NCBI GenBank assembly: GCA_025716855.1
Contig: JAIXMQ010000109.1
Coordinates: forward strand, 1-60,262
Source of the DNA: Pilaira anomala
Taxonomy: Eukaryota > Mucoromycota > Mucoromycetes > Mucorales > Mucoraceae
Direction: 5' to 3'
DNA length: 60,262 nucleotides
Part shown: one piece after another, positions 21,724 through 34,345 of the stretch
Numbering within the stretch: position 1 is the stretch's first letter
How the letters are laid out: each line of letters starts with the position of its first letter
Made by a program: the position numbers and the translations under genes
The notes under the pieces: generated by a model
Seen by the model: only the letters and a program-made list of their open reading frames with translations
What the model was told of the DNA's origin: nothing
Database searches by the model: none

Positions 21724-23766
21724 TTAAACAGGAAAATTCTTAGACTTGTTTGTATCACACCGAAAACTATGAATAACGGAGCCACCGTTACTTACAGTGA
21801 GAAGATCGCATTCGGCAGACCAAAAAATATAATGCGATTTACGAGTTCGTTTGTCTTTCGTATCAATTAACCCAGGTGTGAATATAATACTATTGGTAGA
21901 AGACTCCGTAAGATATATGAGATCTCCAATAACTTTTTTATTGCGATCCATGACTGTAATTTGAAGCGGAAGAGGTCCTCTGTGCAGTTTATAAAACGAG
22001 AAATCTAATGTAAGTTGCCGGAAATAATAGTTTTTCTTGAAAGTATATCCATACGAATTTCTATCGATTGGAAGTCCCATAAACGTAAATGAATCTACAT
22101 TGATTGGAAAATCAATGAGACGATGATTCTTTTTAATCAAAGGTAACATCCAACATGCTGTGTAAACTTCAGTAGGTGAATAGTGATTGCTGATAGGATG
22201 AACGTCTTTTTTTTGTAGATCAATGGGAATTGGGATCATCGGTTTTCTATTCAAAATAAAACAGTATCTTTTAGGGTCGGTCTCCATACTAACTTTTAAT
22301 TGTTTGACGTGCGAATAATTTTTCATGAGATAAAGTATTTTATCAAAGAGACTATTATTGGAAATTATGACTTTCATATCATAAAAGCTTTCTGGTAAAA
22401 CAGTATCGTAAAAAGGTACTAATTGTTGATGAGGGTAATAACCTTTAAAGAAGTCAATTTCATTTAGTTCTTGACTCAATACCAAGCATTTCCGTCGAAT
22501 ATCCAAATTAAAAAAAGAATTATCGTTTGTTCCAGAGGTTTTTCTAAATTCTACTTCAACCCGGATCCTAGATTTAATCTCATCAAGATCATCCGTTAAA
22601 GTATTTGAAATAGCCCAAAGCTTGCGTACAGAGGATAATTCAGTTTTTAATAATGACACCGAAGACGATAATTTACCTGCATAACGAGCATACAATACAG
22701 TTTCCTTGGCTGTTTGTAAATACCGTAAAAAGTTTTTGAGTTCTTGGACAGGCGTGAGCTTCATCCATTTATTAGCGTCTTCTCCACATACAAACTCTAA
22801 AACAAATTTATCCAATCTTGAGACGGGAATATTTAAAAGAATATTCTTCATACAGACTGTATTCATCTTTTTTATTTGCAATTGAACATTTTTGAGCTGT
22901 AAGTTTTGGATCGTCTGCGTTGTTTCTGGACAATTTTCGTTGTTAATTTTTATTTCTTTTGCTAAAATAATATTATAGTTAACTTTTTTTCCTCCCATAT
23001 TTGAATTGTCACACATAATTTCAAAATGAGTAAGCTTTGGACAAGCAGAAAGTACAACAGGACCTATCAAGCGACCGACTCGTTTATCTTCAGGATAGTA
23101 ATAAATTGTCAGATTCTCCAATTTATCGAAAAAAGGTAACAAATTCAAGTGAGTTTTATTGTGTTGATGGTATAGCAAAGTGTAGCTCCTATGTGGATCT
23201 AGCATTTCAAGATGAGTCAGACTACCACGGAACTTGAAACACACATTTAAATAAGCAATTCTGTCCATAATTGACGTAAAAGGGATTTTATAAAGCCCAT
23301 TTCTTTCAAACACCTTTAGATGCTGTAAATGCGGTAATTCTGTGGCGTTAATAGAATGCCATAAATTAGTCAAAAAGTTGATTTTGGGACATCCAACAGA
23401 GATGTCTATAACTGTTAATACTTGAAAAATCTTTGGCGCGGTGACAAATAGTAAATGAAAATCGGATTCTTTTTCAGGCCAGTCTTTCATATTAAATGCT
23501 AGGCGCTTGACTAGCTGACAGGATTTTTGAAAAGTAGGGCTATGTTCTGCAGAATTTGTTGATAGCATGTAACTTTCTAATGCTTTTAAGTGCCATTGAT
23601 TTAGACACATGCTTTTATAGAACTCTTCAAATGTATAGTCATAAAATAATTGACTGACAAGCAAGCACTGTGCTAGATCTTTACGACTTAATTTTTTAAC
23701 AATACGAAGTAAAATATCACTAGGAAGTGTAAGTAATGTTTTCATAATAGAATAGTATTTTACCAA
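21724..23766 (-). CDS. F-box protein, 680 aa (paralogue 2 of 3)
   Basis: Intronless. The F-box at residues 10-50 reads TLPSDILLRIVKKLSRKDL then AQCLLVSQLF. The remainder is LRR-like with FRGSLTHLEMLDP, NLTIYYYPE and CPKLTHFEI at places equivalent to its neighbours. A second in-frame ATG eight codons in (MKTLLTLPSD) is an equally good start. Separated by 362 bp from paralogue 1 and 288 bp from paralogue 3, all in the same direction. Likely an SCF substrate adaptor; the target is unknown. Confidence 0.85.
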   Translation of the reverse strand: MVKYYSIMKTLLTLPSDILLRIVKKLSRKDLAQCLLVSQLFYDYTFEEFYKSMCLNQWHLKALESYMLSTNSAEHSPTFQKSCQLVKRLAFNMKDWPEKESDFHLLFVTAPKIFQVLTVIDISVGCPKINFLTNLWHSINATELPHLQHLKVFERNGLYKIPFTSIMDRIAYLNVCFKFRGSLTHLEMLDPHRSYTLLYHQHNKTHLNLLPFFDKLENLTIYYYPEDKRVGRLIGPVVLSACPKLTHFEIMCDNSNMGGKKVNYNIILAKEIKINNENCPETTQTIQNLQLKNVQLQIKKMNTVCMKNILLNIPVSRLDKFVLEFVCGEDANKWMKLTPVQELKNFLRYLQTAKETVLYARYAGKLSSSVSLLKTELSSVRKLWAISNTLTDDLDEIKSRIRVEVEFRKTSGTNDNSFFNLDIRRKCLVLSQELNEIDFFKGYYPHQQLVPFYDTVLPESFYDMKVIISNNSLFDKILYLMKNYSHVKQLKVSMETDPKRYCFILNRKPMIPIPIDLQKKDVHPISNHYSPTEVYTACWMLPLIKKNHRLIDFPINVDSFTFMGLPIDRNSYGYTFKKNYYFRQLTLDFSFYKLHRGPLPLQITVMDRNKKVIGDLIYLTESSTNSIIFTPGLIDTKDKRTRKSHYIFWSAECDLLTVSNGGSVIHSFRCDTNKSKNFPV

Positions 23767-24054
23767 AATAAAAAGATTTTTTGCTAAACGAAAAGCAAAA
23801 AAAAAAAAGAAAAAAAAAAGACGGGAATAATATATTTTCTATCAGTTGATGCACAATGAACCATTTGAACCTTTCTAAAGAACATTCTCATTTATAAAAC
23901 TCATTTTCACTTGTACATTTTTAAAGATTTTTTTTAGAACAAAGACACTGCAATACCAAACTTTTATAAAGAGACTCATTCAAAAAAAAAAAAAAAACAA
24001 ATCAATAACAGCAGAATATATACATATATAGATTTTGAATTTGCTTTTTGTTTA

Positions 24055-26097
24055 TTAGATATTAAAGCGTCGACTACGTATCAAACGTCTGACGATTTCT
24101 TTAAAAGTTCTTTTTCTATACTGATAAGGAGGAAACTGAACATCTGCAGTATGTATACCATTAATTCGAATTGTAATTGTATCAATATGAGAACACAAAA
24201 CAGTACTAACGGGTAAACTGACCAAATCATTTTGGTATTTGTAACAATGATTGGGTTGGGTATTAGAAGGAGTATAATTAACATGACGGGTATGACAAAT
24301 CTGTTCATCATTGCAGTTTCTAGAAAAAACCTGCAAGATGAATCTTAAGGGAGGCACCTGATCCGTTCTACCAGAAAATTCGAATTCCAAAATAAGATGC
24401 TTCAAGTATCTGAATTTTTCTACATTCAGTGTGAATTTTTCTTGAGTTTCTCTATTGATGTTACTGATTGTTAATTCTGATGCTGTAGATAAATAATGGC
24501 CCAAGCAGGTAAAGATAGAGGAATGGGTCAAACAGTGTTCCATTTTGATTATTGACAACCGACGTGGATCGTCAGCAGGATGAAATGTTCTTGGAAACAC
24601 AATTGAAAGATAAGCCGAATTTTCAGGACAATCACGATGTACTTTAAATGTGATGTGAGTAGGAAAAAGACATTTGGATAAAACAAATCGAAGTGTATTG
24701 AAGAAATCGTCTCCCCAAACTAATATTAAAATCTTTTTGAGATAATTACGAAAATAGATACCTCTCCCGAATTTTGCTGTCAATATATTATTACTTTTTT
24801 TACAAAAGAATTCAGAATCAATGACCTGTTCTAGTTCAATTTCATCGTTACGTATTGTGGATCGGATAACAGATATTTCCCTAAAGTTTTCATCCCTTCT
24901 TTTCACAATGATAGTGCCAGTAATTTTAAAATAAGTGTAATCTCTGTTTCCTTTGAAAGCGCGTAATAAATCGAACATCCTATGCATTTGTAAGTAGATC
25001 TTTACCAATTCAAGCTTATCTGGTCGAGACAAAGGCATAATTTTACGACTACAACCGACAGGACGCTGTTCTACACGGATTGTCAAATTTTCCGCTAAGC
25101 TCAAGTAATTAGCAAAATTATGGAATCGATGTAGACTTCCTGAAGGAATCCAATACTTGAGTGTATCCCAATGATCAAGCGTTAACACGATTTTTTTTAA
25201 GCAAACTGTACGAATATTGCTGGTAATGTAAGTCATTTGATGTTGGTCAAGTAATGGTAATGTAAGATAGAGCTTCTCTAGCTTGTTAGCATTAGATAAG
25301 GGATAATGTGCAACTAAATTTTTATTGACAAAATTAGATGGATGTACGGCAGGGCCTTCAGCCTCTCGAATACGACAAGCGAGCTTGAAAAAAGTTAAAT
25401 TAGGACAAATAGACAAGACAGAAGGATAGATCAAATGAGCATTTTGTCGGTTTTCCATGTTGTAATACAGAATGAGCTTCTCCAAATTTTTAAAACGAGA
25501 TAGTAGATCCAAGTAGGAAACACCTCGGAGGCTACCAACATTTAAATTACTGAAGGGTTCCAATAACTCGAGATGTGTCAAGCTTTCTCGAAAATTGTAG
25601 CATGCACCCAGATAATAATCTTTGATCTTGTGGTTTCCAGCAATAGTACAAATAATATCTTTATTAAACGCCTTAATTTGATTCAAGTACTTGAAGGGTG
25701 TTGTATCCTGAATATGCATTAAATTATAGAGATACGGAACACAATCTTGACTGTGTGATAGGTCGATTTTTGACACAAAAGGGAAATATGATAAAACGAC
25801 ACCTAATGTAGTATGCGGACGGATAAGGGATCTAGGATTATCATTGTGTATTTTCAAACGTCTCACTAATAGACCGTATCTACCAATACTGGTATCATTC
25901 TGATTTTTGTCAATAAACAGAGCTTTTTCCAAATACTTCATGTTTTTTCCGGTCAGTGTCAAATGGCCAAAATAGTCGACAGAAGCGAAAGCGAGCCACA
26001 GGTTGTTAACTAGCATACACTGATACTGATCTTTATGAGATAATAAAGCTAAAATATGTCTAAAGAGTTCCTCTGGAAGTCCATAAAATGAGTACAT
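24055..26097 (-). CDS. F-box protein, 680 aa (paralogue 3 of 3)
   Basis: Intronless. The F-box starts almost at the N-terminus (YGLPEELFRHILALLSHKDQ, then YQCMLVNNLW). The body is LRR-like with FRESLTHLELLEP, KLILYYNME and CPNLTFFKL at the equivalent sites. The C-terminus is basic (YRKRTFKEIVRRLIRSRR) and might mediate nuclear or nucleic-acid contact; that is a guess. First ATG chosen; the F-box begins five residues after it. Predicted SCF adaptor with unknown target. Confidence 0.85.
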   Translation of the reverse strand: MYSFYGLPEELFRHILALLSHKDQYQCMLVNNLWLAFASVDYFGHLTLTGKNMKYLEKALFIDKNQNDTSIGRYGLLVRRLKIHNDNPRSLIRPHTTLGVVLSYFPFVSKIDLSHSQDCVPYLYNLMHIQDTTPFKYLNQIKAFNKDIICTIAGNHKIKDYYLGACYNFRESLTHLELLEPFSNLNVGSLRGVSYLDLLSRFKNLEKLILYYNMENRQNAHLIYPSVLSICPNLTFFKLACRIREAEGPAVHPSNFVNKNLVAHYPLSNANKLEKLYLTLPLLDQHQMTYITSNIRTVCLKKIVLTLDHWDTLKYWIPSGSLHRFHNFANYLSLAENLTIRVEQRPVGCSRKIMPLSRPDKLELVKIYLQMHRMFDLLRAFKGNRDYTYFKITGTIIVKRRDENFREISVIRSTIRNDEIELEQVIDSEFFCKKSNNILTAKFGRGIYFRNYLKKILILVWGDDFFNTLRFVLSKCLFPTHITFKVHRDCPENSAYLSIVFPRTFHPADDPRRLSIIKMEHCLTHSSIFTCLGHYLSTASELTISNINRETQEKFTLNVEKFRYLKHLILEFEFSGRTDQVPPLRFILQVFSRNCNDEQICHTRHVNYTPSNTQPNHCYKYQNDLVSLPVSTVLCSHIDTITIRINGIHTADVQFPPYQYRKRTFKEIVRRLIRSRRFNI

Positions 26098-27578
26098 GAC
26101 GAAGATTGTTTTTTAGGTAGAAAAAAAAAAAGAAAGATAGTTATAAATGAAGTTGCTGTAATTTTTAAATTTATAAGTTGTTTTTTAAGCAATATAATGG
26201 ACCGAAGATCATTATGGATACATTGTGTTTTATTTGTAGTATTTATTTCCTTAGAAAAACTGATTTTTGAGTAAGAAAGAAGTTCTTTGTCTTCTTGAAA
26301 AAGGGTCAAAATGCAATTGTCTCTCTTTAGCGTGATTTGATTTGTGACCTTCCCAATAGGAATCTTTGGGCTATGAACATCTCTTTTTCGTGCTCATAGT
26401 ATACATCGTTAGTTATGGAGATCGGTCAAATTACCTCTCTTAGATAATAAGTACATGAACGTTGAGTACCGTCTAGCTAAAGTCAAAGCTTCAATAAATG
26501 AAGACTTTAACTACGACAAATTCAAAATCTAGAAAGACTATGAATTTATAGGAAATCCATCAGTACATGCGCCGCTTTTATTTGCAAGTTTAGCACCTTG
26601 ACAAATATCTGCAATAAGGGAAGTGCCAGCGATTCGTTGCTATATATTCAGATGAAAATTCGAATGTTTTATGGCAAAGAAGGCTGCCATTATCTCGATG
26701 CTAAAGTGGAGTGATGCACTTTTGATAGTATATACAGTTATGGTACGTTTTAGGTAACCGACCAAATTCTCGCCATTTACATCCGGGCCATAATGATGCG
26801 AAGATGGCGTAGCTCGCGCCTTTTATGTCTACTAATATTTTACGCGGTAATATTTTTAATTGAGACTCATTTATCCTGAGGTATTATGGGGATTGAGGAA
26901 AGTGTTCAAAAATAAGCCGATTGGAGTATTCTTTTATTAATAAACTTAAAATCTTTAAACTGAGAAAAGTGTTCACTTTAATTTGTGCAGATCATTTAAA
27001 ATAAGTATTCTAGAGTAATTGAGGGCTGACACACCACAATCCATTACCTACCTTGACGGGTCGATATAAATTAGAAGGCAATGGAAATGTAGCATGATAC
27101 GTACATACATTCAGGATTAATGAAGTCAATTTTAGATTGTCTTATCTGTTGAAAATCAAAGATAAAGCAAGTATGTAGTCTACAGTGATAGAGGTGTGCT
27201 CAGATTGAAACGTAAAAAAAAAAATCAATACCAATAGACTATGCGCATTCCTTATAATAAGTAATTCAGAAATTTATATCATCGCGGTTGAGTAGATTAT
27301 TGACAAATTGGATCTATATCAATTTCGTTCTACGGGACAGACGTGGCGAGGAACTTATTTTCTTTAGTGCTTAAATGAGGGGGGAAAAAACTTCCGTAAA
27401 AACTTCCTTATCATAAAAAGCTTGAAATTCATAAAGATCAAAAAAAGAAAAAAAGTGACATGAAGAAATGAAAGCCACCCAATTGGGGTCACGAAATATC
27501 TTGTGAGGTTATAAAGTGGTCAAATTTATCTATTTTCTTCTTTTTCCCTTTAATTGAATGCTTATTTCTTTTTAACAA
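26098..27578. other. Intergenic, no gene seen
   Basis: About 1.5 kb between the divergent F-box gene and NC2-beta. Frames are short and full of stops. A pyrimidine-rich stretch at 27530-27575 probably belongs to the NC2-beta promoter/leader. Nothing repetitive was recognised. Confidence 0.5.
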
Positions 27579-27856
27579 ATGAGTGATAACGAGCGTTCTG
27601 GACCCACTGGCGATGATGAGCTTTCTCTTCCTAAAGGTATTTTATTTGTAACTTTTCTTTTCTTTTTTCTCCTCTATAGCATGCTTATATTTATGTAGCT
27701 ACCGTACAAAAGTTAATCAACGAAATGATGCCTGACGATATTATATGTTCCAAAGACACACGCGATCTGTTGATTGATTGTTGCGTCGGTAAGTGTTTTT
27801 TTTTTTACATTATGTGGAAAAAAAAATAAATAGAAGAGATAATTTACTTATTCCTT

Positions 27857-27893
<37 letters not shown>

Positions 27894-28258
27894 GTACAAC
27901 AGAGTTTATTCATTTGATTGCATCTGAAGCAAACGAGATTTGTGAAAAGGAAACTAAAAAGACTATTGCAGGTGAGCACGTAGTTGCCGCTTTACAAGCA
28001 CTTGGATTTGAGGAATATGTAGAAGAAGTCGACGATGTGTTTAAAGAGCATAAGAAACAACAAAAGGTAAAAAAAAAAAAAAAATACTACAAATATGTAA
28101 AAAAAAAAAAAAAAAAAAAAGATATTAATATAGCGTAGGATCGAGACAAGAAGAGCACTAGATTAGAGAATACAGGCATTTCAGAAGAGGAGTTACTACG
28201 ACAACAGGAATTACTTTTCGCTCAATCACGTATCAAATTTGAGGCACAGCAGCAATAA
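27579..28258 (+). CDS. NCB2: NC2-beta / Dr1 transcription repressor subunit, four exons
   Basis: Exons 27579-27636, 27699-27788, 27903-28066 and 28139-28258 join to 143 aa. All introns are GT-AG; two contain long T or A runs. The protein has the NC2-beta histone fold: ELSLPKATVQKLINEMMP, then DTRDLLIDCCVEFIHLIASE, then GEHVVAALQALGFEEY. A charged C-terminal helix follows (EEELLRQQELLFAQSRIKFE). With NC2-alpha it binds TBP on promoter DNA and blocks TFIIA/TFIIB entry; nuclear. Length and motif order fit the family well. The NC2-alpha partner is not in the window. The symbol follows the yeast name. Confidence 0.92.
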
Positions 28259-29318
28259 ATTCTTCTCTTTTCTCCTTGTGTACAGTTTCTTTCCCTTCTC
28301 TTCCACCCTCAACTTCAATCATTCATCATAATAGGAATAATAATAATAAAAAAAATGTATCTTTTGAAACAAAAGAAATGTCACTTAAAATGATATGTAT
28401 TTTTTTGACTCCAAATGGTTAGACTTGTCACTAGGAAGTTGGTGTAGACTATATTTCTCATTTCCAGACCTAATTTCTCGTCTCATTATGAGTCTGCTTG
28501 AGAACAGTCTGAAATAAAAGTTGGAGGGATAGGAGTTGATAAATAATGGCTATATTTGGAGGCATGTTCACAGTATCTGCAAGTCAAATCATAAGTCTAT
28601 GAATAAGTAGGCATCATATTTATTCTCATCTACCTCGGCAGACACTAAAAGTAAACCATACTGGATCATGTAAAAACTTCTCAAGGGTGATATTGCACTT
28701 TCATTTGAACACATCAATTATATTTAATAAATCAGGAACCTTTTTTTCTTTTATTTAAATCAGATTTCTTGAAAATGGATTACAAAGCAGACTTATCTTG
28801 TATACACTCTACATTTGAGAACTAAATAACGCTGTTCGTTATATCATATAGTTAGCAACAAATATTCTATTCCAAACAATGGTTCTTCCTATAACGAATT
28901 TCATCAGCACTGGCGTTAAACTGCTTCATGTTAATGCTTGACCTTCAAAACTGACCGTGAGAATCGATGAATAATAGGGGCCCGATTAACAAGGGACAAA
29001 AACAAAAAAGCCAAAATTTGCTTGTGTTTACCTTATATACCATCCACCTTCATTCAATTAACAACACGATAAAGCGCTACTGCCAAGTTGTAGCCAGATT
29101 GTTAAAAGTAATTGAAAGAAAAAAAAAATGAAGCAACAATACGTCACCACTTCTAACCTTGAATTCCAAAATAAAAAAATAGGACAGGTTACACTTTCCG
29201 AAAAAGCGCGCATAGCGCGCACATCCGTAAACGTTAATCCTATAAAAAAAGTATAATATATAACTTATAACTCTTCTTTCTTCTTGTTTACTACAACATT
29301 AACAACAGTAACAAAAAC
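28259..29318. other. Intergenic, no gene seen
   Basis: Contains the NC2-beta 3' flank with a short (TAA)n run at 28333-28350 and the upstream region of the Aim32-like gene. A small GCGC-rich hairpin candidate (AAGCGCGCATAGCGCGC) lies at about 29203-29220, roughly 100 bp before that start codon. Confidence 0.45.
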
Positions 29319-30269
29319 ATGCTGAAAAGAGTCTTGCAACGTTCGACGCGGTTATATTCAACCATTCCTTTTGACCAAAAACCATTCCCCTTCTCGCGAT
29401 TTGAACCTTGTTGTCCAGATCTCCAAGTCAAGAAAGCAGAAAATGGATTTATCCCCTGTCAAGCTCATCCTATGCCTGTAGTTTTAGGTAAAAAAATCGA
29501 ACTTAAAGAAGAAATGACAGGTCCAAGCGGTTTGCGTCACGTTGTTGCTTGTGTAGGCGATGGATTAGAATGGACTAGAGCCAAAGTTGAGACAATACCT
29601 GGTATTATGCAAACAATTATGAATTTAGAAAACTATTGGCTCAAGACGGAACGTCCTACAATAATAGAAGATAACGATATGCCTGTTTTAAAGACAATTA
29701 CAGATAAACCAAGTACAACAGAGGATAAGGTAGATATCATGTTATTTCCTGAATTTAAGTTAATTACAGCTGTTGATCCACTTCATGCTGATAAAGATAG
29801 TCGTTTCTATTCTATTTTGAATTCAATTTGGAAAAATCCTTCTTTACCTATTCCAGATATAAACGAATTAAAAGATATTAAAGCTGATTCAATTGTATTG
29901 GTCTGTAACCATACTAGAAGAGATATGAGATGCGGTAAAATAGGCCCATTGATTATAGAAGAGTTTAAAAGAGTAATTCAAGAGCAAGGATTAACAAATG
30001 TTGAAGTATGGGGTACAAGTCATTTTGGTGGTAAATATATATTACAGCATAAAAAGAGCGGGGAATATTCGGAACTAATAATACATGTGTAATAAATAGG
30101 TCATAAATTTGCTGGTAACGTAATTATCCATCAAAGAGGTTTAGGTGGACACATGTATGGTAATGTAAGACAGTGCCACGTACCAGCTATAATCGATAGA
30201 CATATTAAAAATAACAAAGTGATCAAGGAGATTTGGAGAAGACAAGTAACTCCTCTTTCCATTGAATAA
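29319..30269 (+). CDS. AIM32: Aim32/Apd1-type thioredoxin-like [2Fe-2S] protein, two exons
   Basis: Exon 1 29319-30030 and exon 2 30100-30269 join to 293 aa across a 69-nt intron. The basic, Ser/Thr-containing N-terminus (MLKRVLQRSTRLYSTIPF) looks like a mitochondrial presequence. The C-terminal thioredoxin-like ferredoxin domain carries C196-x8-C205 (CNHTRRDMRC) and H235-x3-H239 (HFGGH), the pair of motifs that bind the [2Fe-2S] cluster in Apd1/Aim32 proteins. A HKFAGNVIIHQRGLGG stretch follows. Without splicing, the frame would read 20 unrelated codons and lose the conserved tail, so the intron is well supported. In yeast Aim32 is linked to mitochondrial redox quality control. The next gene starts 136 bp downstream. 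Confidence 0.88.
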
Positions 30270-30405
30270 ATCACGTGCTATCTATTTCTTTCATAAAACT
30301 GTCTCTTTTTATATATATATATTTTTTTTACCTTTTGTCTAAACTTGGGTTCTTTTTCTACTTTTTTTTTTCTTTTTACATTATTTAATAAACTTACCTT
30401 TCAAA

Positions 30406-32080
30406 ATGGAATCCCAAAATAAAGATATTGAACATCTGTATTCTACTCTTCAAGCTGTTATTGATAAACCAATAGTTGATAATCCCGAAGCAAAATTCAT
30501 TCCACTTCCACCTTCTCTTCCAATGTCTCCAAGTACTTCTTCACCGCTGAATAAAAACATTTCTTCTTCTAAAAGAGAATGTCCCTGCAAACACATAATA
30601 AACCCAGACGATATCACAACCTGTTCTTTGTGTCAATTACCCATCCCTATTATTGAACAATTACTAGCTGAAAAAACTCAATACGAAGAAGAGATATCTG
30701 AACTTGAGCAACAACTAAAAGAAGAACAAGATAGAATAGAAGAACAAATAAAAGCAATAAATGAATTAAATGCTCGTATGGAACAAGTTCAAACTGAACT
30801 ACAAGATAAAACCAGTAAATTTCAAGCCCTACAGAGTGATATGGAGTTATTGAACGATAAATATGTTGACGAAATCGAAAGAGTTGCCGAAATTCAACAC
30901 TCAAAAGATATGGTTGAAAGTGAATTAGAGGATTTATCTCGACGTTTATTTGAAGAAGCTAATGGAATGGTAGCTAATGAAAAGAGAGCAAAACATAACT
31001 TGGAAATCGCTCAAAAGCATCTTGAAAACCAATTACAAGAAACAAGAGAAAGATTAGGTGCTGAACAAATGCAACTAAAAGAACTTCGTAAAAGAATGGA
31101 AGAAATGACAACTGACGAAAATATTGTGCCAAAAACTCCAGACCATATTAAAGATATCACAAATTTATTAGCTGAACGTATGACTTTACTCACAAACGAA
31201 CAAAAGCATGCTCAAATCGATACGCTTATTTTGGACGAATTTGAAGAGTTTGTTAAATCGGGTACTTCAGTCCCATTAAAAAAATTACACACAATACAAT
31301 TTATGAAATATTGTCAAGAAGAAGATGTAGAAGCTTGTTTACGTTTTGGTCCTAATTCAAGATTATCAGCTCGTAAAATAAATGAAGCTATTGTATTAAA
31401 TACTTGTTTTATTGAAGAAGCTCCACCTGGTTTTGCTGAAGAACAATCAAAGAGATTAACAACAGATACTCCACTAAAATTCTCAGGCGCAAAATCAATG
31501 ATGTGGGAAAGATTCAGTTCAACGAACCAATCGACTGTATTTAATGGTTGTCAAGCTTGTGGTAGAAATGATGGTACCTCTTTACCTTATAGATTTAGAA
31601 TTTCGTATTTTGATGATTGGGCCTGTATTGATAGATTCTGTCGTGATAGATTAGTTGCTGTTTGTGAATTCTATGTGTTAATTAGAAATATAAGACAAGG
31701 TCTTTATAGTAATAGAAGTATCCCTGACCTTTATCATGAGGCAATGCGCTTAAGGTTACAAATGTTTTATGCAAGGTGAAATTAATTTTAATCATATTAT
31801 GGTGATTTGTCGCTAACTTTTTTCTTTACAAATAATCAGAATGGGTGCATTACCTTGGACTTTACGTACATCAGGTAATACGACTAAACCAGAAACTCCA
31901 AAAGTAATTTCTTCAGAATCTTCTCCTTTACCAAAATCTGTCAAAATAGTAGAAGAAACTCGAAGAGGAAGTCTAGATGATATCCATAAACAAACTAACG
32001 ACGATCAATCTGCTATTACAACTACTACTACAAACACTATCATTACTTCTTTAGCTCAACCAGATACTAATACCAATTAA
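30406..32080 (+). CDS. SEC2: Sec2-like Rab guanine-nucleotide exchange factor, two exons
   Basis: Exon 1 30406-31775 and exon 2 31840-32080 join to 536 aa; the intron GTGAAA...TAATCAG is 64 nt. A Cys/His cluster at residues 59-76 (C59, C61, H63, C73, C76) precedes a coiled coil of about 150 residues (85-235). The coil contains the Sec2/Rabin8 exchange signature LFEEANGMVANEK at 181-193. The C-terminal half has a second conserved block with GCQACGR and DRFCRDRL, as in Rabin8-type proteins, then a Ser/Thr-rich tail. The family activates Sec4/Rab8 on secretory vesicles and drives polarised exocytosis at hyphal tips. The N-terminal cluster resembles a zinc knuckle; its role is not known to me. 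Confidence 0.88.
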
Positions 32081-34301
32081 TTCTCTTTATATCGTACACT
32101 CTCTTTCTCTCCTATTAATATTCTTCTCTTCATTCTCCATCTTTCCTCATCTCCTTTTTCTTCTTCTTCTTTATGTTATATATATATATGTAGAAACTCC
32201 CTATACAATTATTTACAATTGATATTTGTATGATTGTAATCACTCTATTACGTGATGGGGAATAAAATTTTAATCCTACGTTTTTTTGTCCAACAAATAT
32301 AATTAGAATGTGTCTATTTTTACCACTTTTTTTTTTTAAAAAAAAAAAGAGCACATAAAACCAGTTAAACAGTAAACTTTATAGTTATCTTGATATATCA
32401 AAGAAAAGAAGCACTTATACTATCCCTTTCTGTGCATACAATAAAAGATAAAGTTGTCGAGAACATAAGAAACAACAATCAACTCAAGGAGAAAAAGTTT
32501 TTGTTACTAAAAATTTTGAGGGATAAAAGGATTCTAAATACTATATAATAACTACAAACTTCAATGGATAGCATTCGTTCTACCTCTTATAACACAGCCG
32601 TTATAATATGTATTGTCTTTCACAAAAGATGACACAAGATATGATATTCTTGTGGCCAAGATAAAAACGATATGGCGTCCTGTACTCGCTGGACCAAGAG
32701 TTCATTATTGTCAGCTGTAGGCACATGCATTCGGTAAGCTAAAATTAGGTTTACCAAGTTGCAGGAACTGGCTTGTTGACAAGAGGTATTTATCAGCAAC
32801 ACCTCTTTCTTTCACAAGTGGCAACAACTTAAGAAATTAACGTTATCACTGAAGAAGTGGCTGCACGAGAAAGAGCCGCGCTGTTGAAAGAGTAAATTAA
32901 TTATCATATTCTGTACGATATTGTTCAAAGTTCATTCCCATAATTTCCATCTTTCGGAGCCTATATTAGTCTCACTGCACTAATAATGTCTATGATTGAT
33001 ATCACAAAATTTATCCCTATGATCGTATCGTTAATCCAAAGGCTCCTTCATTCAATTCATCTTCTTTCATCATTACTACAAATCTGTATTTTGTTTTATC
33101 AGGTTCCACCTCTCCTCGTATGTGTAATTTTATTTAATCAATCCAATTATAACATATAAAAAAGATGTAGTTCCTGTTGGTAACAAAATACGTCTTGTAG
33201 TTACTAGTTAATGCCGATGTTACTTCACATTCCTTCTGCAGCATTGTGTTCCTGGCGGAAGCGATTACAGCTTAACTCATTCCTCAAAAGGTGTAAGGGG
33301 ATGCTTTATTTCTCAATACATAAATTTTTATTACGTGTTCTGAGGCCGTTACATAAATTACATACGCCACACTTTTTTACCAGGAGTTATTTCACTTTTG
33401 CAATATGAAAGCTGATTACACTTTTGCTTTTTATCAATTATTATTTTAGGGACTTACAAGTTATATTTTTTTTATGAGTGTATCTGGAGGTTGCCTACGA
33501 CTATCATAGTTTGCAACTTTCAGACGGACAGTCTAGGCCTCCGTGATCTTTGTACTAGGGGAAGGCACCCATAAAATAGTATCTTTATTGTATCTATGTG
33601 AACTGATGTACATCATGCGGAATAGGTAGTATTAAGGATAATGGTCTTTAATATGAACACTTCTAGTAGGTGTCTACTTTGTCTGTCTAAGCGGGCGTAT
33701 TCTCAGCATTTTGTAATGATCTTCAAGCCCGATCTCCCGCAGCGATACAAACTGTGTAAGCTAAAAAATGTATAATTCATCATTAAAGATTAATGTAAAA
33801 AATCTTCTACATTTAGTTTTAATTCTATCATTTCCAACTACTGGTCTTATTACTTCAGTGTATAACGACTCGGACATTGACGCAAACTTTGGCAAAAAAT
33901 CGATCTTTTTTATCAAGACAAGTCGAAGACTTACGCTTGAAACATATTCTGATACACGCACCTAGAGTTTTTGGACATTTTCGCTTCTCCATTTGATTGA
34001 TTCAAAATTCGCGTGTTACAAACCAAATTACAAATTGCTTTAAACAGCATAAAACACTGGATAAAAAATATAAAAATCATTTTTACTATCTACATCATAA
34101 TACCCATAGAGTAGACGACAGACAACAAACACGAGAGGCTTGTTATATTGATAATATAATTTCTGGTTAATTTGAATTTAGGGTTAAATGTAAAAATAAA
34201 ATTTTATTTTTCACTGTGGAATCTTCAGTGGTGTAGTTATTGCTTCTTTAAATGTGCATACTTTATTAACTGTTTTAGCAGTGTGGTGGTATTGAGTTCA
34301 T

Positions 34302-34345
<44 letters not shown>

